Virus record (IMG/VR): IMGVR_UViG_3300025759_000260
Location: 1 to 37,170 of that record
Strand: one strand, 5' to 3'
DNA length: 37,170 bases
From: a virus
Numbering within the stretch: position 1 is the stretch's first letter; each line of letters opens with the position of its first letter. The notes under the pieces were generated by a model. It searched no databases. It worked only from the letters and a program-made list of their open reading frames with translations, and was not told where the DNA came from. Positions 23,411 through 31,044 of the stretch are shown here, piece by piece. The position numbers and the translations under genes were made by a program.

Positions 23411-23417
<7 letters not shown>
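22416..23417 (+). CDS. Glycosyltransferase family 9-like (ADP-heptose transferase type)
   Basis: The protein has 333 residues. The GT-B opening is IIFQNKLSLGDVVVCTAAIRDLHRAYP (residues 4-30). The C-terminal donor side shows GVVCPVTGIMHMAAA (199-213) and CVVVAGGREPVSWEHYP (225-241), followed by a Cys-rich stretch (C254, C255, C260). Enzymes of this family add sugars, often heptoses, to surface glycans or proteins. It lies on the plus strand inside a minus-strand structural operon, between two polyserine genes, so it was probably acquired separately. The donor sugar and acceptor cannot be read from sequence. Confidence 0.82.
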
Positions 23418-23533
<116 letters not shown>

Positions 23534-23538
23534 ATTAT

Positions 23539-24192
23539 CTATTCGTCTGGGTAAGCTGAGTTAATGAACTTCTCGTTATGTATAAATTGATTCTCAGTTC
23601 TATCAGGGAATCTAAGGTTTCGGAACCCTTTGCGAATCCCACTCAGACGAACGCAAACTCTTTTGGGCCTCATGAACAAGGGGAGAGACAAGATTATTTC
23701 TTGACCCTCAACCCTGGCGTATTTCACACCCCCTGAGTCCCCGATAGCAGAAATTACCCTAACCGTATCTGGCTCACACACTTCTAAAAATTTTTCATCT
23801 AGCGGGGTCTTACTCAACCTCTTAGTAGGAAAAATCTCTACGTGGTCATCAAAGCGAACTTCCGGCATCTCAGCAATAAATAAAGCGGCATACCCTGTTT
23901 CATTCCAAGAACAAGGGACGATAGCGGTGGACTTAGAACTACTACTGCTGCTAGGGGGGCTACTACTGCTACTACTACTACTACTTTCTTCGCTAAATAT
24001 AAAAGCAGGGTCATTTAAATATAAACCTATCGGGGAAAAATCAGAAATGGGGTTGTCGGGCCAAGGCCCAACCTCTATGGGTCCATACAGCAGATCCGGG
24101 TTAGGAATCTGAGTTTCTACGCCAGTTAAGTTCCCAAAAGACTCTTCGGGCGGGGGTGCGTTCACCTGGGGATACTGAAAATCTTCGGCCAT
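23539..24192 (-). CDS. Hypothetical virion protein with internal polyserine linker
   Basis: The protein has 217 residues. The N-terminal 65 residues are Pro/Asn/Gly-rich (MAEDFQYPQVNAPPPEESFG). Two serine runs of AGT/AGC codons split by Pro-Pro follow (about residues 70-88), then a beta-rich C-terminal domain of about 125 residues (YAALFIAEMPEVRFDDHVEI ... KRVCVRLSGIRKGF). The Ser run therefore joins two domains. No family is recognised. It follows the 421-residue gene after 4 bases, so both belong to one structural transcript. Confidence 0.72.
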   Translation of the reverse strand: MAEDFQYPQVNAPPPEESFGNLTGVETQIPNPDLLYGPIEVGPWPDNPISDFSPIGLYLNDPAFIFSEESSSSSSSSSPPSSSSSSKSTAIVPCSWNETGYAALFIAEMPEVRFDDHVEIFPTKRLSKTPLDEKFLEVCEPDTVRVISAIGDSGGVKYARVEGQEIILSLPLFMRPKRVCVRLSGIRKGFRNLRFPDRTENQFIHNEKFINSAYPDE

Positions 24193-24196
24193 TAAT

Positions 24197-25462
24197 CTAC
24201 GGGTAGACTCCGTTCAGTTGAAGTTCCGTAGACTCAACGATAAACATATCTAGGCTTGTTTGTCTTACGGACACATTTATCAAATAATCTCCAACTAAGT
24301 CAGTCCCGTTAAAGCCCGACGTAGCGGCTAACGAGGTAGGCTGAATGTTTCGTTCAATATTTAAGCCAGTAGGTGCGGTAGAAGATCCGTTAGTAGTTCC
24401 GTTTATACCAACAGTAATCGCTCCGTGTATAGCAGCAGGGAGAGTGAACTGCCTAGCAGATGCTTGTGCAACAGGGGGGTTAGTGCTATATGCGGCATAC
24501 TTGTAAGATATGTCTTGTCGTTTTGGACGGGGTAGCAACGTCGAAGAGGACAATATGGAGTTTACTTTTGTTTCTGGGTTTGTAGTTAGGGTTCTTTCGA
24601 TTTTTGTTTTGAAAGGTCCAGAAGAGGGGGCGGTAACCGGGAACTCTGCCGTGCTGTCTTCACTATATTGCCCTATGTTATCCCCATTAGAATTAGACCC
24701 CGTAACCCAAGCAGAAACAAAATCAAAATCTACTGAGTCTAGTCTCTGAGGAATCCCTTCATACTTTTGAGATCCATAAATAGTCTCAAGATCTCTGTCG
24801 GCAATGACTCCCTCACTATCCTTAATACTCTGATTGATAAGCACATCGTGAAAATTATTTCCGTGCCTTACTTCATTAGTGTCCCCTGGAGAGTTAGTGA
24901 TACCTGCGCCCTCAAGGGTATATCCCGAAGGCACGACGGTCTTAGTTACCTTGATGTTTCCCTCTAGGTTTGCATCATACACGTAATCAACCGTTTGTGG
25001 AACTACAAATCTTCTTTGGACTGCTATGTAAATTCCAGATAAAGGATCTCCCACGCTTTTAATGGTATCCCCCACAAACCCATAGTCTGTAAACACGCTG
25101 TCTACTGTTCCGCCGGATGGGGGAGTCAAAGAAGACGGGTAATCGCTCCTTTTGATGATGTAAGTTCTAGTAAGCTCAGAACCATCCCGAAGCTCGTAAT
25201 TATACGAATCCTGTGAGTCCCTAGTGGCTGCGTAATAATACCTGTAAAGCTGCCCCTCCGAACTGTCTTGCTGCACGTAGACAAGTTCATGATTGGGCCA
25301 TTTAGTAGAGTCGGGATGGCTAGTTCCGTAAGCGGGTATATTCTTCCCCACTCTCTGAGTATCTACCGTCTCATAAAATAGAATGTCAGCTACGTTAGGG
25401 CTGACAAAAGTAAGAACTCTTTGTCTTTTGGGAGCAGGTTGGTTTCCAAAATTGACGGGCAT
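24197..25462 (-). CDS. Hypothetical large structural (tail/fibre-like) protein
   Basis: This 421-residue protein is rich in Thr, Ser, Asp, Tyr and Gly with a continuous beta-strand pattern and no catalytic motif. Segments such as GTSHPDSTKWPNHELVYVQQ, VGDTIKSVGDPLSGIYIAVQ and AAIHGAITVGINGTTNGSS, with the ending DMFIVESTELQLNG, look like tail or appendage proteins. The context of structural genes on either side supports that. Family membership is not recognised. Confidence 0.72.
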   Translation of the reverse strand: MPVNFGNQPAPKRQRVLTFVSPNVADILFYETVDTQRVGKNIPAYGTSHPDSTKWPNHELVYVQQDSSEGQLYRYYYAATRDSQDSYNYELRDGSELTRTYIIKRSDYPSSLTPPSGGTVDSVFTDYGFVGDTIKSVGDPLSGIYIAVQRRFVVPQTVDYVYDANLEGNIKVTKTVVPSGYTLEGAGITNSPGDTNEVRHGNNFHDVLINQSIKDSEGVIADRDLETIYGSQKYEGIPQRLDSVDFDFVSAWVTGSNSNGDNIGQYSEDSTAEFPVTAPSSGPFKTKIERTLTTNPETKVNSILSSSTLLPRPKRQDISYKYAAYSTNPPVAQASARQFTLPAAIHGAITVGINGTTNGSSTAPTGLNIERNIQPTSLAATSGFNGTDLVGDYLINVSVRQTSLDMFIVESTELQLNGVYP

Positions 25463-25474
25463 ATCTAATCTATA

Positions 25475-25729
25475 TTAAGGCTGATAAGAACCCGATGAAC
25501 TCGATGATCCAGATGAACTCGATGATCCAGATGAACTCGATGATCCAGATGAACTCGATGATCCAGATGAACTCGATGAACCCGAAGAACTCGATGAACT
25601 CGATGAACTCGATGAACTCGATGAACTCGATGAACTCGATGAACTCGATGAACTCCCCCCACCCCCCGCGTTTCCAATTAGCGTGGGGTTGTCGACCCCA
25701 TATAGGGTATTAGCTTTAGTTAACTTCAT
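25475..25729 (-). CDS. Small polyserine/glycine protein
   Basis: The protein has 84 residues. The N terminus MKLTKANTLYGVDNPTLIGNAG looks like a genuine globular or anchoring segment and is followed by GGGG. About 23 uninterrupted Ser come next, then SSSSSG units ending GSYQP. The Ser tract uses TCA-TCG-AGT codons, unlike the tracts of the neighbours. It is 12 bases upstream of the 421-residue gene. A repetitive, flexible protruding peptide is the likely shape; function is unknown. Confidence 0.65.
   Translation of the reverse strand: MKLTKANTLYGVDNPTLIGNAGGGGSSSSSSSSSSSSSSSSSSSSSSSSGSSSSSGSSSSSGSSSSSGSSSSSGSSSSSGSYQP
25492..25652 (-). repeat. 9- and 18-bp tandem repeats coding polyserine and SSSSSG
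   Basis: The coding-strand units are AGT-TCA-TCG (about seven copies, right part) and GGA-TCA-TCG-AGT-TCA-TCT (about four copies, left part). Units remain in frame. Confidence 0.9.
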
Positions 25730-25774
25730 TTCTCGTTGTGTCTAGTTTCCCTCTTTTCTATAAGAAGTGCAAGT

Positions 25775-26533
25775 CTAAATGTAATAAGGCAGGGGACTCC
25801 CCTCCTCTATTTGGCGAATAAATTCTTTCATCATAGGGTGTTCCAGATACTTCTCCCACCTAGTTTGCCCCGGAGCGGGAGGCTTCCCGAAAGAAGAACC
25901 TCCTCCGTGTTTAGACTCTTTGTCCATTCCTAAGTTGTGAAACTGAATCCCCAATTTAGCCGCCTTGGATATCCTGTATTCTTCACTACTAATCCAGTTC
26001 TCAAATCTAACTGCGGTGGTATTTGGAGGGAGGGGGGTATACTTGCGATAGTGTTTTAGCATCTTGTAATTACCTGTTGGGTCAGTTCCCGTCATCCACT
26101 CTCCCCAAACTTTCAATGTATCCTCAGAGATAGAAAACTGAGACTTGGGTTGTTCCAACCTAGCCAGCCTTGACGCGAACACATCTCTCAAATCCCTAGT
26201 CACAAATACGTTGACCGAGTCTACCCCAGTATCTAGCTCCCTAACCCATTTTGCCGCATCCCACTCTTCAAAACCCAAGACTAATGTCCCAGTTAATTTA
26301 TCCAAAGGAGTCCTACAAGATTCTGGTAAGTCAGGCATTTCATTTCCTAAGTTAAACCGATTCCCTTTTATATCTGGGGAAGAATTTACAAAGTTCAAGT
26401 AAGTGAGTTGGTCTTCTCCCTCCTCGATTAAAGATGCAATTATCCAGTTCGTAATTGCATGAAGCCCTGACCTTTGAAGGCCAAATACTCGATACTCTCT
26501 TCGATGTTCAAACTTGATGTCCCTTATGTCCAT
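25775..26533 (-). CDS. Sulfotransferase-family protein
   Basis: The protein has 252 residues. The P-loop-like 5'-phosphosulfate site is RVFGLQRSGLHAITNWI (residues 15-31). The second cofactor-binding station is FVTRDLRDVFASRLARLE (110-127), with the typical RDxRDxxxS pattern. This is the PAPS-dependent sulfotransferase layout, although a related P-loop kinase fold cannot be excluded. Such enzymes move sulfate to hydroxyls of sugars or proteins. It lies next to the small polyserine gene and diverges from the methyltransferase by 15 bases. It is rare in phages and fits modification of a glycan or virion component. Confidence 0.78.
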   Translation of the reverse strand: MDIRDIKFEHRREYRVFGLQRSGLHAITNWIIASLIEEGEDQLTYLNFVNSSPDIKGNRFNLGNEMPDLPESCRTPLDKLTGTLVLGFEEWDAAKWVRELDTGVDSVNVFVTRDLRDVFASRLARLEQPKSQFSISEDTLKVWGEWMTGTDPTGNYKMLKHYRKYTPLPPNTTAVRFENWISSEEYRISKAAKLGIQFHNLGMDKESKHGGGSSFGKPPAPGQTRWEKYLEHPMMKEFIRQIEEGSPLPYYI

Positions 26534-26548
26534 GTTATAGTTTTCCCC

Positions 26549-27205
26549 ATGATAGTAAACATACTAGAAGATAATCATAATATTTCAAAACCATTTAGGG
26601 ATAAACTAGGCGTCAGTTCGCTAAAATCTAAGCGGATAGAAACTAATAACGCGATGGCTCTCACATCAGCGAGATTATCAGAAGTTGCTTGTCTTCTAGC
26701 TAAGAAATATAAAATAGACTGCATCATCGAGACGGGAACTTTTCTGGGAAGGGGGACCACAACTTCTTTTGCTTTCACAGGACTAGATGTTCACTCTTGT
26801 GAGACTAACTGGGCGTCTTACAATAAGGCTCTGGAAAACGTAGGATACCTACCTCATGTGTTCCTCAATCACGCGAACTCCCTAGAACGAAAAGACATAC
26901 CCAGCAACTGGGTTGAGAGAATACAAATTCAAAATGTAGCGGAAGAAGAAAACTGGCTGTCTAAAATACTCCAAGAGAAAAAAGACCAGCGTGTTATGGT
27001 AGGACTTGACTCAGGTGGGCCTAACGGACAAAAGGAACTAGGCGTTATCTTAGAAGCTGCAAAAAGAGAGGGCAATATAAAATGCCTTATTCTAGACGAC
27101 CTCGATAGGATCAAACACAAGGAGTCCCCGAAGAGACTGCGTGATGAACTTGGTATAGACGTATATCAAGTCGAGGCGAGATGGGGCTTCGCAATAATTG
27201 ACTAG
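26549..27205 (+). CDS. Class I SAM-dependent methyltransferase-like protein
   Basis: The protein has 218 residues from ATG 26549; the frame extends to a TTG at 26474, which would overlap the sulfotransferase, so I use the ATG outside it. CIIETGTFLGRGTT (58-71) is motif I, HSCETNWA (82-89, E85) the acidic strand-2 residue, and VGLDSGGPNGQKELG the strand-4 loop. The layout resembles sugar or small-molecule O-methyltransferases. It sits on the plus strand within the minus-strand late operon, divergent from the sulfotransferase, and may act on the same substrate. The acceptor is unknown. Confidence 0.7.
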   Translation: MIVNILEDNHNISKPFRDKLGVSSLKSKRIETNNAMALTSARLSEVACLLAKKYKIDCIIETGTFLGRGTTTSFAFTGLDVHSCETNWASYNKALENVGYLPHVFLNHANSLERKDIPSNWVERIQIQNVAEEENWLSKILQEKKDQRVMVGLDSGGPNGQKELGVILEAAKREGNIKCLILDDLDRIKHKESPKRLRDELGIDVYQVEARWGFAIID

Positions 27206-27239
27206 GGGTTAGCTCCCGCGAACTACCGATCTAACTTTC

Positions 27240-27542
27240 TCAGTTAGCTTGACTAATATTATCTAAATGTCGCTCAATGGCTGAGAACAATTCGGCGCGT
27301 TGCTTTTGCTCTTCCGCTTCAATAGTCCTGCGATGGAGTGCATCTGCCTCTAGGAAACCTACCCGGTCTTTGTAACTGCTAAGTTCCCGCTCAATAGAGG
27401 CGAATCGAGCATCAACTTGGTCTTGATACTCGCCCCATAGTAGCCAGGAGCAAACACCCAAGACAATGGCGAGTCCGAAGTAATTTACGGCCCAACGAAG
27501 TAGTTCGGGCTTTACCTCAGATACGGCTTGCGCCCAACTCAT
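27240..27542 (-). CDS. Small membrane-anchored coiled-coil protein
   Basis: The protein has 100 residues. One membrane span (YFGLAIVLGVCSWLLWG, about 21-37) is followed by a charged coiled coil of 60 residues (RFASIERELSSYKDRVGFLE). The plan resembles an i-spanin or a membrane-tethered accessory, but a separate spanin pair already exists at 20.5-20.9 kb. It could therefore be a second lysis factor or an ejection or membrane-interaction protein. The first gene to its right is 20 bases away. Confidence 0.68.
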   Translation of the reverse strand: MSWAQAVSEVKPELLRWAVNYFGLAIVLGVCSWLLWGEYQDQVDARFASIERELSSYKDRVGFLEADALHRRTIEAEEQKQRAELFSAIERHLDNISQAN

Positions 27543-27562
27543 GTCAGTCCCTCCTAGTTCCC

Positions 27563-27826
27563 TTAATTAACTGCTTTGTAAGCAATCACTGATCCAGTGT
27601 GGACGGTGAAGGATTTGATGCTTCCCAAGATAGTAAACCCAGCGGGGAAATGGATGTTGGAGTCAATGGTGTCTCCATCCAGCGCATCCATCGTAATAGA
27701 GGTAAACTTGGTGTTACTGGTGACACACTGAATAGCGCAGTATTCTCCACTGACTGGGCTTCCCGTCGTGCTAACGAAAGTTGCGCCGCCCCTACCTGCT
27801 GATTGTTTTTCGATGTCGTTTGTCAT
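27563..27826 (-). CDS. Small beta-rich virion accessory protein
   Basis: The protein has 87 residues. Alternating strands (GEYCAIQCVTSNTKFTSITM, then GDTIDSNIHFPAGFTILGSI, then FTVHTGSVIAYKAVN) match a recurrent small phage protein with PAG-T-I-G and V-I-A-Y-K-A ends. Such proteins sit near capsid genes and may be decoration or fibre-base proteins. No function is assigned. The spacing to the next gene is 11 bases. Confidence 0.65.
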   Translation of the reverse strand: MTNDIEKQSAGRGGATFVSTTGSPVSGEYCAIQCVTSNTKFTSITMDALDGDTIDSNIHFPAGFTILGSIKSFTVHTGSVIAYKAVN

Positions 27827-27837
27827 GTTATCTAAAC

Positions 27838-28155
27838 TTAATACTTAGACGCACCTTTTTCAACAGCTATAAGGAAGCCCATAGGGCCGTCGTCGCTGTC
27901 GTAAACTCCGTCGTCTTCTTCCATAGACTCTCGTTCTTTCTGGCTGTTAACTACATAGTCGCGAACCGAATCAACGTAAGCGTTAGACAACGTAACTTTA
28001 GATTGAACCCAGGCTTGAGATAAAAGTGGGCAGTGGGGGTGTTTCTCTAAGTGTCTAAGCAGATCGACTGCGTTAGCGTGGATGTTGCGAAGCTGCTGCT
28101 CCGCCATCTCCAGATCCTTAACTTCCCCATGATCTTTCTTGTCTGCGTAGTTCAT
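27838..28155 (-). CDS. Hypothetical helical protein of the head operon
   Basis: The protein has 105 residues. The first 70 are helical with an HLEKHPHCPLLSQAW insertion, and the tail is strongly acidic (EEDDGVYDSDDG). TAATG joins it to the stop of the preceding gene, so the two are co-translated. No family is recognised; it may be a head-completion or chaperone-type protein. Confidence 0.65.
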   Translation of the reverse strand: MNYADKKDHGEVKDLEMAEQQLRNIHANAVDLLRHLEKHPHCPLLSQAWVQSKVTLSNAYVDSVRDYVVNSQKERESMEEDDGVYDSDDGPMGFLIAVEKGASKY

Positions 28156-29114
28156 TACATATAGTCCTTGTAGATTTTAAGTGCCAGTTGGCTGTCGGAA
28201 AGATCAGGATTCTCAGCTTTCGCTTTTTTCAAGATTTCCATTTTGCCTTTGTCCATAGATGACACGGGATCGAAGGAACTGCCCATGATCATCTTAAACA
28301 GGCGACCTGCTTCCTCCTCATTCATATCTGGGACAGGCTCTGCGCGTGGTGTAAGCTTTGCGCGTGGTATAGGCTCTGCACGGAGTGTAGGCTCTTTGAA
28401 TAAGGAGTCAGCTTTCTCAGCCGCTTCCTGCTCCACCCCTTGACGAGACTCGTAGTCACCTATACTCTCCTCAAATGCTTCCTCAAACCCAGCATCCGCG
28501 TCTCTTAGGCTTTTCTTGTAGCCCTTCCTTTCAGCTTTCTTCTCAGCCATTTCCTTGTCTTCTCTTGTGGCCCTAGCCCTAGTATTTCTTAGCTCACGCT
28601 CCAGAGATTTTTGGGTAGCTCTATTACGATCATTACGAGCGGCTCGCATAGCCTCTGGGTCGATTCCACCTAGCTCTCTCTGCAACTGCGCTGTATCGGA
28701 GTCTGCAACTGCTTGTTGTTCTGCGAGCCTTTTCTCTACCGCTTCGGTCATGCTCAACCCATATTCCGTTGGGTCATCTCTCACTTCAAACATACTACCC
28801 GCAGGAGCGGACGGGACATTTTCCCCTCTCTTTATCTCTCCCTGCCGAATGTCAAAGCGTTTTTGTTCCTCCGCTTTAACCATTTCAGCCAGTGCCTTGA
28901 GTCGTTCTTCCGCTATCTTTTTATCAGCGGCATACCTTTCCCGCCCTTCTCTAGTCCCCATAAGGTAGGCGAAGCGTCCTGATTCTTTTTGAGCTACATC
29001 AGGGTTAAATGTTCTAGTTTGAGACTGTTCTTCAACAAAGTTAGTGAGACTATCTGAGTCCAAACTGTTGAGTTTCTCTTGGATTCGCTTCTTTTGAGCA
29101 GTAGTGAAAGACAT
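28155..29114 (-). CDS. Charged coiled-coil virion protein
   Basis: The protein has 319 residues from ATG 29114; an upstream TTG is less plausible. It is Lys/Glu/Arg/Ala-rich almost throughout, with long coiled-coil stretches (ERLKALAEMVKAEEQKRFDI) and a short tandem PRAEPIPRAKLTPRAEPVP near residue 265. The C-terminal SSFDPVSSMDKGKMEILKKA looks globular. The sequence suits an internal or tape-measure-like virion protein, but no family is recognised. Confidence 0.65.
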   Translation of the reverse strand: MSFTTAQKKRIQEKLNSLDSDSLTNFVEEQSQTRTFNPDVAQKESGRFAYLMGTREGRERYAADKKIAEERLKALAEMVKAEEQKRFDIRQGEIKRGENVPSAPAGSMFEVRDDPTEYGLSMTEAVEKRLAEQQAVADSDTAQLQRELGGIDPEAMRAARNDRNRATQKSLERELRNTRARATREDKEMAEKKAERKGYKKSLRDADAGFEEAFEESIGDYESRQGVEQEAAEKADSLFKEPTLRAEPIPRAKLTPRAEPVPDMNEEEAGRLFKMIMGSSFDPVSSMDKGKMEILKKAKAENPDLSDSQLALKIYKDYM

Positions 29115-29170
29115 AATAATAGATAGTGATTTTACAGGTAGCCCCATAACAGAGGCTACCTGCAAAAAGT

Positions 29171-29359
29171 TTAGCTGAATGTTACGCCGAGGGCTTCTCC
29201 AAGCTCCTGGACAGAGATAGTCTTAACCTTCTGCTCAGAGACATCAAAAACTTGAACGAGGTCTGCTCGCGCAACTTTTTCGGTGTCTGAAACGTCAGCG
29301 GTTGTGAGGTCGTCACCCGCAAGGGTTTCGATGGTTGGTGCGTCGTCTAGAGTAGGCAT
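29171..29359 (-). CDS. Small acidic protein next to the capsid gene
   Basis: The protein has 62 residues (MPTLDDAPTIETLAGDDLTT), with the end VQVFDVSEQKVKTISVQELG. This pattern, V-F-D-(V/S)...VKTI...EL, is common in short proteins that follow capsid genes in phages. It may be a capsid accessory or fibre protein. The role is inferred from place. Confidence 0.6.
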   Translation of the reverse strand: MPTLDDAPTIETLAGDDLTTADVSDTEKVARADLVQVFDVSEQKVKTISVQELGEALGVTFS

Positions 29360-29427
29360 GGCATACTTAGGGTTAGCTATAGCAAGAGAGGGGTGGGATT
29401 ACCACCCCCCTCAAACTAAGCGGGTTA

Positions 29428-30723
29428 TTACGCAGCGGGAGTTGTGGATGTCCGCTTGAACAAGATGACAAAACCGAAGTCGGTCTTGATTGGCTTCGTC
29501 GCGCTGGCGAGAACGCCACGGAAGAAACCGATAGTGCCATCGGGGTTGGTGATCTCGTTAGGGATGTTCGTCCACTTGAAGTCACCACGGTAGCTAACAG
29601 GATCGAAGGAGATACCTTGCGCTCCGCTGAACGGATTCGGGATCTGAGACTCACAAACGTGTGGGTGGATCACGAAAGCTGCTTCATATTCAGCAGAATC
29701 GTAAGCACTGTTTGGAGTGGTCACACCACTGGAAACCGTGTAAGGAAGAACGCGGGTAATCTGATCCGTATTCGCCAGAGTGAAGCGAGGAGCGAGGTCA
29801 TCGACAAGGTGATAGAAACCACGGAAGGATTTCTCAACACCGAGGGGTGCGATGAGGTCGCTTACCTTGCTGTTGTTGTAACGAACATCGTCGCGGAAAC
29901 CTGCTTCAGTCTGAAGCTGGTAGGAAGCCTCAGAACTCAGCACAAGGCCAAACACGGGGCGTCCGTTCTCACGACCATAAGCCTCGCTACCTGCACCCTT
30001 GCGGACGAGGTTGAAGTAAGACTTATCGAGGAGAGCGTTAGAGATGTTGCTCGTTGGGACAGTGAAGGAACCAGCAGTGCCAAGATCGACTGTGCCAGTA
30101 AGCTCAGTGCCTTCAAAACCGGACTGAATAGCCGTTCCAGAAGCAACAGCACCGATGTAGCTGTCAGAGACTTTCGAGAACTCATCACGGTAGCGATTCT
30201 CCCAAGTGTATCGGGAAGACTCAGCCATGTTGTCCATGATAGCACGAAGCTGTTCCTGACGGTGAGCGGCGAATCGGAGGTCTTCCAGCGAGATGCGTGG
30301 AGACTCGATCACTGCGCGGTCGATGTTGTATTTTTTAAGCTGCTTGGAGAACTGAACATACGAACGATTGTCGGTAGCACCAGTTCCGCGACCACCCTGG
30401 ACATCATCAGCAGCGTCCTTGAGGGGCTGTCCGAGGTCAGAGGTGTCAAACGCATTAGCGGCAGCATTCAGAGTTCCGAGTGCAGACCAGTTAACACCAG
30501 CAGTATCACCAGCAGAGTCGGTAGTCGGGATAGCCCGGTCATAGACGAGGGTGCTGAGTTGATAGCCCATCCCGTCTGGGAAGGCAGTTTGCTTCATCAG
30601 ATCCATCCATGCAGAAGTGTGGAGGGTCCGAGTGTATACGTCTTGGTTGATTCGGTTGGCTTCTTCAGCCAGAATCGTGTTAATTGCAGTGGTTCCTGCG
30701 GAACCGAGGTCAAATGTTGACAT
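29428..30723 (-). CDS. Major capsid protein
   Basis: The 431-residue protein starts MSTFDLGSAGTTAINTILAE and shows the usual capsid features: an N-terminal helix, then a mixed alpha/beta core with many Asn, Gly and Thr. Recognisable pieces are RYTWENRYRDEFSKVSDSY, SSEASYQLQTEAGFRDDVRY, PHVCESQIPNPFSG and the C-terminal FFRGVLASATKPIKTDFGFV. Location directly after a scaffold-type gene and terminator, with its own long leader, is what is expected for the most highly expressed gene. No protease is encoded next to it. The long plus-strand ORF over it is a shadow. Confidence 0.88.
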   Translation of the reverse strand: MSTFDLGSAGTTAINTILAEEANRINQDVYTRTLHTSAWMDLMKQTAFPDGMGYQLSTLVYDRAIPTTDSAGDTAGVNWSALGTLNAAANAFDTSDLGQPLKDAADDVQGGRGTGATDNRSYVQFSKQLKKYNIDRAVIESPRISLEDLRFAAHRQEQLRAIMDNMAESSRYTWENRYRDEFSKVSDSYIGAVASGTAIQSGFEGTELTGTVDLGTAGSFTVPTSNISNALLDKSYFNLVRKGAGSEAYGRENGRPVFGLVLSSEASYQLQTEAGFRDDVRYNNSKVSDLIAPLGVEKSFRGFYHLVDDLAPRFTLANTDQITRVLPYTVSSGVTTPNSAYDSAEYEAAFVIHPHVCESQIPNPFSGAQGISFDPVSYRGDFKWTNIPNEITNPDGTIGFFRGVLASATKPIKTDFGFVILFKRTSTTPAA

Positions 30724-30984
30724 GGTAAGAAAAAATAATTTGGGGTTAGTCCAAACACCTATTTTTTAGATGCCTGTGTTGTCCAATCAAGGTTTCTTAG
30801 GACTGCTTATAAGGCCAGAACAACCACCTAGTTTGGTAAAAGTCGTAGTATTAATTTAAGTAATAGGACTAATTAAAGGCTAGAACAACCTACTTAAATT
30901 AAATTAACTTATAAAAGTTTCCCATATAGTCTTGATTTTGTCAAATAAGCCCACCTTATCTTCCCTCAAATTAAAATACCTAAT
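30724..30984 (-). promoter_or_regulatory. Leader/promoter region of the capsid gene with tandem repeats
   Basis: The gap between terminator and capsid start is A/T-rich and has no ORF. On the minus strand two copies of GGTTGTTCTRGCCTT...AGTCCTA lie 66 bases apart (plus positions 30799-30825 and 30865-30890). Read as promoters they give TTGTTC-17-TATTAC and TTGTTC-18-TAAGAA. A perfect 12-bp inverted repeat, TTAATTTAAGTA (30851-30862) with TACTTAAATTAA (30891-30902), straddles the upstream copy. A TTGACA on the minus strand at 30939-30944 lacks a well-spaced -10. Confidence 0.5.
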
Positions 30985-31022
30985 AAAAAAGCCCCCAACC
31001 CATTACAGGAAGGGGGCTTTTT
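30985..31022. terminator. Bidirectional Rho-independent terminator
   Basis: The arms AAAAAAGCCCCC (30985-30996) and GGGGGCTTTTT (31012-31022) enclose a 15-base loop. The A run on one side and T run on the other make it work in both directions. It follows the scaffold gene on the minus strand. Confidence 0.92.
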
Positions 31023-31044
31023 GTTAATTAGGAGTTAAGTTTTA

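Noticed and set aside
26474-26548. Upstream TTG extension of the methyltransferase
   Set aside because: It would lie inside the oppositely oriented sulfotransferase gene and adds residues without family similarity. ATG 26549 is outside that gene.
29617-30720. 367-residue plus-strand ORF over the capsid gene
   Set aside because: It lies entirely opposite the capsid gene, has no recognisable domain, and its composition is what an antisense frame of a coding sequence gives.
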